A stretch of 64,000 nt of DNA from Silene latifolia (Eukaryota > Streptophyta > Magnoliopsida > Caryophyllales > Caryophyllaceae), in contig NC_133532.1 in NCBI RefSeq assembly GCF_048544455.1, forward strand, positions 12,712,948 to 12,776,947. The letters run 5' to 3'. How positions within the stretch are numbered: the stretch's first letter is position 1; every line of letters starts with the position of its first letter. A program made the translations under genes and the position numbers. Shown in pieces: positions 1 to 11,740 of the stretch. A model generated the notes under the pieces. It saw nothing but the letters and a program-made list of their open reading frames with translations, had not been told where the DNA came from and did no database searches.

Positions 1-65
1 ATGACAACCTGGATCACTCCCATCCTCTGGAATACTGATTTTCTATTCGCCCCGTCGGAGCTTGT

Positions 66-1541
66 TTATGGGCCTCCAGCTACATACTTGCTGAGGGCCC
101 CCTTTCGGATCAGCTCCTCGATGGCGTTCCTCAGATGCCGACAATTGTCGGTCTTATGGCCGGGTTGGCCGTGGTAGTCGCAGAACTGGCTAAGGTCGCC
201 GTCCCCCCTCGCCTTGGGGGGCCTTGCCCATTTCTGCCCTTCGTTCTTGCTTAGGGCAAAGACCTCGGCCGGTGATTTGACCGGGGGGTGAGACTGTGCC
301 GCTTCGGGGTGTATGGTCCCGAACTCCCGGCGCCCGCCGAGTTCATTTCCTATTAAATCTCTCGGCCGTGACCTATTAATGTCACGGCGTCCTTCGTCTA
401 CGTTGTCCTGGCGGCTCCTCCTTTCTCGGGTGCCCACTTCACTGTGGCCTACCCGGTCTTTTGATAGTCCTCCACCTTTATGGCTCGGTCGGCCATCTTT
501 TTGGCGGAGTCTAGGTTGAGGTCCTCGTACTTGATGAGCTCATTTTTGAACTCGCCTTTCGCGAGCCTTTCATCGGTCGAAGGCCGCCGATTCGGTGTTC
601 ACTCACGAATCTGCTTGAACCTTAGCGTCGAATCTCTTGACGTAGCTCCGGAGGGACTCGTCCTCCCCCTGTCGGATAGTCAGGAGATCCGATGTCTCCA
701 CGGCCCTTCGTTTGTTGCAAGCGTACTGGGCTATGAAATTGTCCCTTAGGTCGGCATAACAGTACACCGAGCCATTAGGTAGCCCCTTGTACCAACTCTG
801 AGACATGCCATGGAGGGTCGTTGGGAAGACTCGGCACCACACCTCATCAGGCTGCTCCCATACCGACATGTACGACTCGAAAGCCTCGGCGTGGTCGGTT
901 GGGTCGTTATCCCCTTTGTATGATAGGGGCGGCAGCTTCAGTTTGGTCGGCACCGGGACTTCGAGGACAAAGGCATTGAGGGGCTGTCTGACCACGTGCC
1001 GAATGACACGCGACGATCGGCTCCTCGCAATCCTAGTCCGGCTTCTCTCCCCGTGGTGGGAAGGGCTTCTTGTTGTCCGAATTTGGAGAGTCGGACTTCT
1101 TTCTTCATTTCTTCGGGGGTGGCCTCGTTGTTGCCGCGGCGACGCTGTCCTCCCGCGAGTGGGGGAAGGACTTTGGTCTGCCACGGGCACTGCCGGCGTC
1201 CTTGCATGCCCAGCTCCTTGTAATACTCCGATCAAGTTGTTCGGAGTCACTTTGTGGGCCCTGGTCACCAAAGGAGGCGCTGCCGCCCCTGTCGTCGTGA
1301 CAGGGGTAACCGGCATACCACCCATCAGGTCCAGGAATAGCTTTAGTTTGGCTGCATCGACCATATGTCCCATGACAGTGACTTGGTCGGTCGGCAGCGG
1401 TGTTTCTGGCTCTCTTGGCATCCCGTACTTCACCGGCTCAATCACTCGGCCGGTGGGGGACTGCCCGATCTCAGAATTAGGGAATGTCTCATCCTGGTAG
1501 AATTCAGTTTCTACACTCACAAGTTCTGGCTGTTTTGACAT
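66..1541 (-). pseudogene. gag of the left LTR retrotransposon, frameshifted
   Basis: The Gag protein starts at the ATG at 1539-1541 (MSKQPELV...) and stays open to about 603. It contains the retrotransposon capsid (Retrotrans_gag) region with SYKGDNDPTDHAEAFESYM and WYKGLPNGSVYCYADLRDNF. The frame then breaks: a second frame at 66-437 carries the zinc-knuckle-like CDYHGQPGHKTDNC. The complete copy of the family keeps capsid and knuckle in one frame, so this copy carries at least one frameshift near 600 and is probably inactive. Overlapping plus-strand ORFs here are shadows. Confidence 0.88.
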
Positions 1542-1616
1542 CTTCTTAGCTCTTTGAATGGTTTTTTTGGTTGTTTTTTTTTTTGTAAGGTAGGTGATTA
1601 GCTTTTAGTATCTAAT

Positions 1617-1634
1617 TCCCCACAGACGGCGCCA
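1617..1634 (-). other. primer binding site of left LTR element
   Basis: On the minus strand this reads TGGCGCCGTCTGTGGGGA, two bases inside the LTR. It starts TGGCGCCGT, like the tRNA-Asp primer sites of many plant Ty3/gypsy elements. The same string occurs at 46533-46550 in the complete copy. Confidence 0.75.
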
Positions 1635-1636
1635 AT

Positions 1637-2223
1637 TGTTCCGGGTGTAATTCCGGAGCAGAGTTGTGACCATGTAAGCTTGTTGAATGACGTCTTTGAC
1701 TTGTCTCTTCCTTTCGCTCTTTCCTGTTTAAGATGAACAAACTGAGGGCTTGGCTTGGTACCGAGCGTACTCACTCCGACGCTCAAGTCAGTAAACTTAA
1801 AGAGGTTAAGTTGTGTGTTACTTGGCAAAGTATATTGTAGAGAGATAAGGGAGTTTATACCAGATTAATAGTGAGTTTTAGGATGAATTGTGGATCGTTT
1901 TCTCAATGAGGATTGAGGAGTATTTATAGACTTTCACCTTTTGTCACGTAGTGGCCAAGTGGCTAAGCGGTGGAAAAGATGTTCTACCCTCGGCCGAGGG
2001 ACCCATGGCAGGCGGGCTGGCCTGGTTGACTCCATGCCGAGAGGATTGGATGTGAGTACGCGGATGTGCCTCCCGGCTGGCTAGTTGCCCAGTACCGAGA
2101 CCAGTAATGATGACAGCCGACAGTCGATTAGGTCAGTTTGTCTAATACGTTGATTTGCTGTGGATATCTTTGACCTTGCTCAATATGTTGACTCGGTCAG
2201 CGGGTGCAGAATATGCCCCATCA
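1637..2223 (-). repeat. 5' LTR of left retrotransposon
   Basis: A 587-bp LTR starting TGTTCCGGGTG and ending GCCCCATCA in plus orientation. It is closely related to the two LTRs at 36420-37002 and 46553-47131. A TATAAATA box on the minus strand (1921-1928) is at the same place as in the other LTRs and is the likely promoter of the element. Confidence 0.93.
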
Positions 2224-4230
2224 CCTAGCATGGGAAATTAGCTACGCATATTTGGATTGGCAACGATAACAATAATAGTGAATAAAGTAAAATTAAACAT
2301 GTTAAATATCTTGATATAACAATTAAATAAAAACTAAAGCTAAAAGGGAAAGGAAGAAACGAATAAAGCTAAAGGAATTAAAGGAAGAACAAAGAAGAAA
2401 TTGATTACCGAAAGTAGAATAGTAGGGAAGGATTACAAGTTTCAGATCTAAAAGTGTAGAGTAAAGAAACGTAAAGAGAGTTTTGCAACGTGAAAGATGA
2501 TAACCTAATTGCTTACTGAGTCCCTCTTAAATAATAAGAGTAAATCGAGTCGAATAAAAGGTATAAGTAGGGAAAAATCAAGACTAAAATATTACCTATC
2601 ATTAGGCAACTAACATGAATTCCTTTGAGTATATATATATGAGATAATCATAATCACCCAAATTAAGGGATTATACAAACGTATATCTTGTATAATTCAC
2701 CCTGCTTTATGATGAATTGAAATGCTAGTAGTCGAATGCCTCGTGTCGGTGTTAGGTGGGTATTTGTCATTTATCTTGAAATTTAAGACAACTTGGTATT
2801 AAGGTTCATCTTGATTCTCTTTTTCCTCGTTGTGATGAAATGGACGTAGGCTAGCTTAGATCTTAGTTCGATGTAGATTGGCATCTCTGGCATATTGTCG
2901 GACATATTTATCAGAGGTGCAAGTTTCACTAGAGCGTCTACAATTTTATTTTCTTCATGGAATAGGTATAAGTAATCGACTTCGTCGAAGAATTGTGCTA
3001 CTTGATCTATCCATGCTTGATAAGGTGTCAGATTTTCGGTGTTAACGTATGTTAAGATCTTATTAATGTTCACGCTATTTGATATAGGTGTTCAATCGGT
3101 TTGGTCCCAATTCGCTTGCTTTTTAATGATCTTATTATGTTGACACAATGATTGATAGTATGATACTGATGGCAAACCGGTATATATGTTAATTCCCATG
3201 TAAAGGACTTGTGTTCAACTCCCAATATGAGCATTTTCGTTTTGTTTTTTTTTTCCATCATGGAGGCCAGAACCGATTAAAATAAAGTTGTATGTACTTT
3301 AGGAGGAGCAAAGTTCCTCTTTATTTCTTTCTAGAACATATTGGAGAAGAAGAAATGGAGATCTATTACATTTTCAAGGGTTTGGATTTAATTTTGAGTT
3401 GATTGGATGGTTGTAAATTAATTTGAAAAGGGAAAGGTTAGCGAGTTAAAATAAGATACATAATCCTCTTACTTCCTCTATTTCTTAAAAAAAAAATAGT
3501 TGATCAATATCATTTTCCCTCCAAAATGCATATTCTCAAAAACGGAAAGAAATGACAATTAAGTTCATTCACTAAATAAGGAAACTAGTAATTAAAGTTT
3601 GTTTCATTAAATTATTATCTTTTCATTAAAATTAATCTTTAATCAAATTACATTGTTTTCACTAAATTTTTATATTTTATTAAAATAAAATAAAATTGAT
3701 ATAAAATTATAAATTGGTAAATATTTTATGGATGTTATTACTCCTATTAGATAATGACTTGACCCATATTTCGTATAAAAAAACAACTATAAATCGTTGT
3801 TATTAGTTTTCCAACAAAAAATAATTGAAAAAAAAGTTAAAAATTGAAACTCATTTGCTTTATGATATAAAAATATTTTAATTAAAATATGTCAAGTAAT
3901 ACTCCACTTATATAAATAAGAGTATAAGACAAATTATCTTGTTCATTCGGTATTATACTTTTATTTTATTTTACTTATATTCAATCCATTTGAAAGTTAA
4001 GACGAATTTCATTAAACAAGAATTCGTGAAGGAAAATAATTTGCTTGTACACACATGAATGTAATTGCCGACTTGCCTCGTTACTTGCGCTATCAATTAA
4101 CAATTATTCATAAGGTGTATTATTAGCTGGTGAAATGGGAGCAGTTGAACTTTCAACGGTGATCTACACTTTGCACAGTACCCTTCTTTGGACCTATTTG
4201 ACTCGCAATTTAACTTAAAAATTATTCCCT
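2224..4230. other. AT-rich spacer upstream of the cyclase gene
   Basis: Apart from the pol scrap at 2783-3073 I see no coding signal. There is a short TA run near 2629-2640 and AT-rich sequence throughout. A TATAAATA string at 3911-3918 lies about 540 bp upstream of the cyclase ATG. It could be the promoter only if the leader is long or contains an intron. Confidence 0.5.
2783..3073 (-). pseudogene. decayed retrotransposon pol (RNase H) fragment
   Basis: A 96-codon reading frame contains EENKIVDALVKLAPLINM, preceded by a stretch like NLTPYQAWIDQVAQFF. This pattern (a basic or acidic pair, N-K-x-x-D-A-L-x-x-L-A) is typical of the C-terminal RNase H part of plant Ty3/gypsy polyproteins. No flanking domains or LTRs are visible, and it is not the same copy as the element at 1-2223. 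I read it as an old, isolated fragment rather than a gene. Confidence 0.5.
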
Positions 4231-4326
4231 ACCTTGTTTTTGCTTCATGCATCACTTATACGAAGTACATGTTTGTTTGTACCTTGTTTTTGCTTCATGC
4301 ATCACTTATAGTACATGTTTGTTTGT
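4231..4326 (+). repeat. tandem duplication in the cyclase 5' region
   Basis: A roughly 50-bp unit beginning ACCTTGTTTTTGCTTCATGC is present twice head-to-tail, at 4231-4280 and 4281-4326. The second copy lacks the four bases CGAA. Each copy contains CATGCA, the core of RY-type seed regulatory motifs. It lies 130-225 bp upstream of the cyclase start codon, inside the likely promoter or leader. Confidence 0.8.
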
Positions 4327-4455
4327 TTTATTGTGGGGGGAAAATAAAGTAAGTGTAAATTATTAATTGAGACGGAATAATTATACGTATTTATTAATCA
4401 TGGAACTTATTGCCAAATTTTAAATTAAAGATAGGATTAATTTGCTAAGGAGGAA

Positions 4456-7400
4456 ATGTGGAGATTAAAGATAGGAGAAGGGGCAAATGATCCATATTTA
4501 ACGAGTACTAATAACTTTGTAGGACGTCAAACATGGGTATTTGATCCTGATTATGGTACTCCTGAAGCTATTCAACAAGTTGAAGAAGCTCGTCTTAACT
4601 TTTATCGAAATCGATTCGAGGTTAAGCCTTGTGGTGATCTTCTATGGCGTCTTCAGGTTAAGCTCGTCTTTTAGGGTATCTCATTTATTTGTTTACCTTT
4701 CTATTTTGGGAATGTGTTTCAGAAGTAATTTGATCATTCACCCGTATCATTGTCCACTTGTCAATCAATAACAATATTTATTAATACTCCCTCTAATTTC
4801 CTTAATCTTTGTGCCGAAAAGAGTAGTTACTCCATCCTGCTTTTATAGTACATCATTAGACAGATTATTTGTCTCATTTTTGTGTCACGTCAAACCTTGT
4901 GATGGTCTTTTCTGGTGTTGCATGTAGAAACTCGCAATGCTAAGCCTAGTGAATTTTCAACATTGTACCGGGTCTAATAACGCTAAACTTATTTTCTGTT
5001 ATTAAAATGCAGTTCTTAAGAGAGAAAACCTTCAAACAAAGTATACCACAAATGAAGGTAGGAGATGGGGAGGAAATCACCTACGAAACTGCCACGACAA
5101 CGTTAAAGAGAGCCGCGAACTTCTTGACCGCCCTGCAGTCCGACCATGGTCATTGGCCTGCTGAAATTGCCGGCCCTCAATTTTACCTCCCTCCCTTGGT
5201 CAGTCTTCAAATATATGTTCATCACACTAGATTATGCCTACATTGCCAATGCAAATGCCATGCAGGTTTTTTGCCTATACATAACTGGACATCTCAACTC
5301 TGTTTTCTCGATACACCACCGCAAAGAAATTCTTCGTAGTATTTACTATCATCAGGTTCGTAAATTCAGATTCACTGCAGGCAAACCACTCCGGTTTGGA
5401 TTTTTAGTCATACAAATCATTTTTTGCTGATTATAAACAGAATGAAGATGGCGGGTGGGGATTGCACATAGAAGGTCCTAGCACCATGTTCTGTACAGCG
5501 CTCAATTACATATGTTTGCGAATGCTAGGAGTTGGTCCTGATGAAGGAGACGACAACGCGTGTCCAAAAGCTCGTAAATGGATCCTCGACCATGGTAGCG
5601 TTACTCACATTCCCTCTTGGGGCAAGACTTGGCTTTCTGTAAGTTATCTTATGTAGGACTAGTACATGCAGAGCTATAAAGTATTTTTTTGTAGGCTGCA
5701 TTCTTACGATTTAATCATATACACTATATATGTTTTAGATACTCGGTCTATTTGATTGGTCGGGAAGCAACCCAATGCCGCCTGAGTTTTGGATGCTTCC
5801 TTCTTTCATGCCCATATCTCCAGGTTTGGCATCACCAAAAATTCTCCAGTCTTCCAAGTCCAAACGGTTACAAACGATGTTAAATCTTGATTCGGTGCTG
5901 ATATTGTGCAGGGAAGATGTGGTGCTATTGCAGAACGGTTTACATGCCAATGTCATATTTATACGGGAAGAGGTTCGTTGGTCCAATAACACCTCTCATT
6001 ACGCAACTTAGGGAGGAACTCTTCAATGAACCCTTTGATCAAATCAATTGGAAAAAAGTTCGTCATTTATGTGCACCGGTAATCAACTCATTATATTAAT
6101 TCAAATTACAATTGTTAAATTTATGAAATGTATTAGTGAATTAATGTGATCCTATTATTAACTGATGCAGGAGGATGTCTACAACCCTCAACCATTAGTT
6201 AAAGATCTAATGTGGGACGCTCTTTACATCTTCACTGAGCCTCTTCTTACTCGTTGGCCGTTCAACAAGTTGGTACGAGAGAAGGCGTTACAAGTGACCA
6301 TGAATCATATACATTATGAAGATGAGAACAGTAGATACATAACCATGGCTTCTATTGAGAAGGTCTTATGTATGTTAGCTTGTTGGGTTGAAGACCCAAA
6401 TGGGATTTGTTTCAAGAAACATCTAGCCAGAGTTCCCGATTACATATGGATTGCCGAGGATGGACTTAAGATGCAGGTAATTTAACTTAAACTACTAAGT
6501 TGAAGTCATAATATTCGATACATCATATAATAATGGTATGCATATGCAGAGTTTTGGAAGTCAGCAATGGGATTGTGGCTTCGCCGTCCAAGCATTGTTG
6601 GCTACAAATCTAAGTCTCGACGACATTGGACCTGATCTTAAGAAAGCCCACTTCTTCATTAAAGAGTCACAGGTATTATTATGTCCATGCTTCTAATAAA
6701 ACTTAAGAGAGGCCATTAATGCAGATTCCATATATAATATGAACAATGTAGGTGAAAGAAAATCCATCAGACGATTTTAAGAGTATGTATCGTCACATAT
6801 CTAAAGGATCATGGACTTTTTCGGATCAAGATCAAGGATGGCAGGCCTCTGACTGTACTGCTGAAGCCCTTAAGGTAAAATAAATTTAACGAGTGTGTTG
6901 AAATTATCGATTAAATTGTGTGTTAATAATTTGTTATATATTTGTGAAGTGTTGCTTGATTTTATCAACTATGAATCCAAAAATTGTTGGAGAAAAGATG
7001 AATGACGAGATGCTATATGATTCAGTTAATGTCATACTTTCTCTTCAGGTACAACTACACATATATACATTCCTTCATTTACGATTTTACGAGTTACTAA
7101 CATTTCTATATAGTCCTCATAATTTCTAATTACTGTAAATTAATTTTGATAAAAAAAAAATTAAAGAGTGAAAATGGAGGATTATCGGCATGGGAGCCTG
7201 CTGGAGCTCCGGCATGGTTGGAGGTAATTAATTAATCACTCCATTCAGCAACATAACAGAATTCATAATACTTGAAATTGACTTTTTTTTTTTTTTCTCT
7301 TCTAATGACATATTCAGCTTCTCAACCCAACAGAATTTTTTGAGGACATTGTCGTCGAGCATGAGTAAGTGTGAATTCTGCTACAAATATCGTTAATTGA

Positions 7401-8538
7401 AATTGAATTTGTATTGGTGGTATTAATTTAATTATAATCATAGTCACAAATATTATTACTCTGTATTAGTTATACGATAATACGGAGAATTGTGTTTATA
7501 GATATGTGGAATGCACTGGTTCAGCAATTGAGGCATTGGTATTGTTCCAGAAATTATACCCTATACATAGGAAGGAAGAGATCGAAAAGTCTATTGCTAA
7601 GGCGTCCAAGTTCATCGAGGATATCCAATATCCCAATGGTTCATGGTATGTTCTCAATCCGATTACCAAATTTTTAGTCCGAGTAGCGTTAAGCTTACCG
7701 GATTTGTTTTTGTAAATGTAGGTACGGAAGCTGGGGAGTATGCTTCACATATGGGACATTTTTCGCAATAAAAGGACTAAACGCAGCAGGCAAATCCTAT
7801 TCAAATTGTGCTTCTATTAGGAAGGCTGTTAAATTTCTTCTTACATCTCAAAAAGAGGATGGTGGATGGGGAGAGAGCTATCTTTCATGTACCAAAAAGG
7901 TACATACCTTCTTTTGTACAGAATTACGGTGATTAATTTACATCCGTATAATAAGACTAACTTATCTCAGTTTTCGGATTAGAAATAAAATGACAAAATT
8001 TAAGGCATTTGTGATTTATCAAACATAGGAGTTTGTGCCACTAGAAGGTCGATCCCATTTAGTTCAGACTGCGTGGGCGTTAATGAGTCTCATTTATACA
8101 AGACAGGTATTCTAATACTACTATATTTTTGTATAATTACGTATATTTCAAGTTAGTGTAAGATTATATTATATAATTCAATCTTATTATTATATCAGAT
8201 GGAGAGGGATCCTACTCCGCTACACCGTGCAGCAAAACTGTTGATTAATTCACAACTAGAAAATGGTGATTTTCCTCAACAGGTACATTTAATACTCGGA
8301 TCATTTTAGTCTTGTTTCGGGTTTTTTAACATGTGCTCTTATCAATCATGTTTTTTGAATTTCTATTCCTGATGGAAAATGACGTTAACACATTGAACAG
8401 GAAATTACAGGAGCATCCATTAAGACCTTGATGTTACATTATGCGATGCATCGGAATATTTTCCCTATGTGGGCGATCGCTGAATACAGGAAACACGTTC
8501 TCTTAAATACAGAACTTGAAGAAAAATTACCTTTATGA
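4456..8538 (+). CDS. oxidosqualene cyclase (beta-amyrin-synthase-like triterpene synthase), 17 exons
   Basis: Cyclises 2,3-oxidosqualene to a triterpene alcohol at the ER membrane. Exons: 4456-4656, 5013-5198, 5266-5355, 5441-5638, 5739-5823, 5912-6078, 6171-6476, 6550-6672, 6752-6874, 6950-7048, 7167-7223, 7318-7364, 7502-7645, 7722-7899, 8029-8106, 8199-8282, 8401-8538. All junctions are GT-AG with matching phase and give 767 aa, the family's normal length. Seen: N-terminal [11 protein letters not shown] repeats (QSDHGHW 109-115, QNEDGGW, QKEDGGW); MWCYCR at 256-261, whose Trp is typical of beta-amyrin synthases (lupeol synthases usually have Leu); and the catalytic DCTAE at 486-490. The C-terminus is unusual: residues 726-731 are GASIKT where beta-amyrin synthases generally have GVFMKN, and the tail is longer. 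No break is visible, so it is probably functional, but the product is uncertain. Confidence 0.97.
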
Positions 8539-8757
8539 AAGTATTCCTCAAAATCATCATCTGTATGACTGTATATTTAGTGGTGACATCTTGAAGCAAA
8601 ATATAAGACGCTAATATGTGAGCTATTAACGAATTTGACATATTTACGAAATTATGCAAGGAAGGTCAGATAATGAATGTATTTATACGGAAATGTGTAT
8701 GAACTTAACAACGAATAGATCCTTGCCTGATGAGATAACTAAAATCCACCACTGTCT

Positions 8758-9594
8758 TCATTTACGGCCTTTGTCAGCATCATCGAGCAAATTGCATATA
8801 TCCGAACACTCCACCAAACTGCACACCGAAGAAACTAGTGAAACTTGGTAAGATTAATCTGGACGTAACATACAAAATCACGAGACGATAAAATTAATTA
8901 ACAACATGATATATTACCAATATTGACGACTCCGAAATCCTTCCTTGAAAACAACAATAGGCCTGCAACCAAATAAGAATGAGAAAATTTACAACACGAT
9001 TTATGTAACAACAATATTACCCCAGTGTCGTAAAGACTCCTATCCTATGGAGATAAAAGGGTCGGATAACTTAATTTAAATTGCGTTAAAAATTGCATTG
9101 AATAAAAATCTCAGTGAATCGTAACAGCAAATTATTACATACCCTCGAAGATTAAGAGGACCTTCACCAGGGGACCCGAACCCGCCACGAGCACAAGTAG
9201 TAGCACATTTACTAGTACACCTTTCAGCATTCCTAGACTTAGGCTTCTGAATTCTCTTAACCTTCATATCCTCACATTCTACAGAACTCGAACCAAACTC
9301 ACATGACTTGGACGAAAGAGTTTGTGGAATATTTGACAACGTCTCCTCGGTAGGAGGCGGTGTCGAAAGTACTGCGGCCGCAGCTAACACACCGATTCCA
9401 CCAAATGCTCTACATTTTGAACCATTATTTTTATTGTCATTGATGATCATAACTTTCCATATTGTATGGAAATTGTGGGTTTTTCTTGAATTTAAGTGGG
9501 TAATTATGAAATTGTGACAATTTAATTTGTAATTTGAGGAACATGGGATTTGGGTTAGAGAAGTATTGGGATTTGCTCCAAAATGTAATTGCAT
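8758..9594 (-). CDS. conserved plant protein with twin CX3CX3C motifs, 3 exons
   Basis: Exons run 9143-9594, 8918-8962 and 8758-8818 (minus), with GT-AG junctions and consistent phase, giving 185 aa. The C-terminal part carries CTSKCATTC (126-134), then RGGFGSPGEGPLNLRG, FKEGFRSRQYC, and CLVECSDIC (166-174) just before the end. I recognise this block from a conserved family of plant proteins of unknown function, but not a gene name. The first 60 residues are poorly conserved, rich in Asn, Ser and Thr and poor in acids, as in an organelle targeting peptide; a short Ala-rich segment (GGIGVLAAAAVL) follows. The two CX3CX3C motifs suggest metal binding or disulfides, but that is inference. Its stop lies 220 bp from the cyclase stop, so the two genes converge. 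Confidence 0.85.
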
Positions 9595-11740
9595 TGTGAA
9601 TGGAGAAGAATGAGAGGATGGTGTTTTTCTTTGGATAGATTAGATTTTTTTTTTCTTATTTTTCTTTTTCTTCATTTTCCCTTTAATTTTAATTTTCTTT
9701 TTTTTTTTTTTTTTTTGAATTTAATAGGCGCCACTTGGATAATTGTGGAGTATAAGTAACACTGATACAACTTGTGGAAAATTTAAATCACATGCGGTTA
9801 ACTAGGTTGATGGCAATCGAGTCAGTCGGGTCGGGTTTAAGCCGAGCCAAGCGGGGTTATGTCAAATTGGGTTTGGGGTTGTATCGGATCAACCTACTAT
9901 TTCGGCCAAGGTCGGGTTGAGTTTGAGTCGGGTCATCAGGTTTGGTTACTTTATCGCATAAAGTCATTATTTTTTTCCATAAAATTTAAATTTTGACCAT
10001 TATTTGGTTTAATTACTTCGTTATTAAGTCAAATTTATCAAACTGAGCATTAAATCGCTTTAACTTTGATCAATCTTAAGTGTAATAATTGTCATGTCAT
10101 CAATCTACAGTCAATATCGACTTGGATTCTTAACGGGTCGGATGGGGTTCAGGTTCGGGTCACTGATCATCGGGTCATATCGCATGTCAGGTTGATTTCG
10201 GGTTAGCTTTTCGAGTTCTGTCGGATCGGGTCGGGTCGGTCAAGTTGCTCAACTCTTTCATGGAGCATATAGTTAAGAGGTTTAATTTTAACCTAGTAAT
10301 AAAAATAGGTGATCACTATGGTTGCGATCAATTCATAGATTATACAACAAATATAACTGGTTGTGGAGTTTCCGGGTTTTACAATAAAATTTCTGATTTT
10401 TGTTTCAAAGATTACTTCCTCCATTCAACTCCACTCGACCAATTTCATTTTGTACACTATTCACAAATAAGTATTCAATTTCAATTTTCTCTCGATACGT
10501 AAGTGGAAATATATTCATATGGATCTTGTTTGATTCGTCTTTACGAGTACATTAAAAATATCTAACTTTTATAATTTTTGCAAATACGTAGCTAACGATA
10601 TTTAGCATGTAAAACACGTGTTGGCAAACGTGAAAAAGGAAGGTGGTAGAGTGGAGTTGAATGCAGTAAGTATGAGTTTTCTTATAAAGTTTTTTTTGAA
10701 CTCGTTAACTTAATCGTTAAGTTAAAAAATTTCAACATAACACAAAAACTATACATATAAATTCGATTAATTTTGGATTTTGACGTCTAAAATTAAAACA
10801 TAACATATAAACCTTAGAAAAAATATATAATATATAATACATGATATGCGTGTTCCTTTTTTCTCTGATATTAGGATAAGTTATTGGCAAGGACGAAGTT
10901 AGGTTCAAATTCTACCTAGGGCTGAAATATCAATCTACTTATATTTTGAATCATAGTTAATTTTTTTTTTTCAAGAGGAGACAATGTTGTTAACTCGGCT
11001 TGACTCGTTAAGTTCTTGGTCAAGATTTCACCAAGTCGAGCTCAAGTAGTCCCTGAGCTATCTCGCCTCTTCTTATTATAAATTTACCAAGTTTTATGTC
11101 AAGTTGATTGGTTTTATTTGAATAATTATCGAGAATATTTGTTATCGGGTCACAACCGGTTTCAATTATTATCACATCATTCGGCGGTTTTTGGGTTTAG
11201 TTCAACCCTCGGGGCCTCGGGTCAGCATAGTGTAGTAAGTTGTAGCTCATCAAAATTTTAGGCTCTAATAGGTCGGTTTCTGACCCACTAGCTAGGGTCA
11301 GAATATATGTGTAGATAAATATCTATTCTAAAATAAACACAAATTCTCAATTAAGACATATCATCTTAAGTTTAAGACTTGTAAAATAATTAGAATAAAA
11401 CAAAAGTAGAATACGCATAGAAAAACAACGAATTTGTCTTATATGAATATCCCATTTTAATGTTAAGACGGATATTTGCTGAAAATAAATTAGACATCAA
11501 TAAAACATAAGAAGAAAGCTCCAATAACAACGTAATTAATTACTCCGTATAATAATAGTTTGATAATAGTAACAACATTGTAAGACTATAGTGACATGCC
11601 CCATGCATGCATGCACAACTTTATTCCATCTAAATAATTAACTATATATATCTTCCTTATTATTCTCCTAAGTCCTAAACATAATTAAGAATCAATAACT
11701 ATAATATAACTATATAACTACTAAATTTGTCTAAACACAA
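9595..11740. other. spacer with T-run and CGGGT-rich repeat remnants
   Basis: No gene is visible. There is a T-rich tract at 9643-9718. Segments at about 9812-10245 and 10985-11290 are rich in TCGGGT/GGGTCGG strings and flank AT-rich DNA. Similar ACCCG-rich sequence occurs at 49795-50270. I take these as decayed copies of an unidentified dispersed element. The open frame at 10245-10502 shows no domain and lies in this repeat, so it is not called. Confidence 0.5.

Larger units (their letters stand above)
1..2223 (-). mobile_element. Ty3/gypsy (Tat-type) LTR retrotransposon, 5' part, cut by window edge
   Basis: This is the 5' end of a minus-strand LTR retrotransposon of the same family as the complete element at 36420-47131. 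From right to left it has a 587-bp LTR (1637-2223, TG...CA), a primer binding site (1617-1634), a gag start at 1541 and broken gag sequence down to position 1. The left edge corresponds to about 44895 in the complete copy. The protease, reverse transcriptase, integrase and second LTR would lie outside the window, so target duplication and age cannot be judged. The five bases after the LTR are CCTAG. Identification rests on near-identity to the complete element in LTR, primer site and Gag. Confidence 0.93.

Noticed and set aside
805-1500. Plus-strand 231-codon frame
   Set aside because: It is the complement of retrotransposon gag, rich in Ser, Arg and Cys, with no domain. The same kind of shadow occurs at 44772-45365 and 43074-43715.
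4787-4900. CTCCCTCTAATTTCC in cyclase intron 1 as a Stowaway MITE end
   Set aside because: No inverted partner end or TA pair could be found within the intron.
8465-8851. Small frames between the cyclase and the CX3CX3C gene
   Set aside because: They overlap the cyclase terminal exon or the 3' exon of the minus-strand gene in wrong frames.
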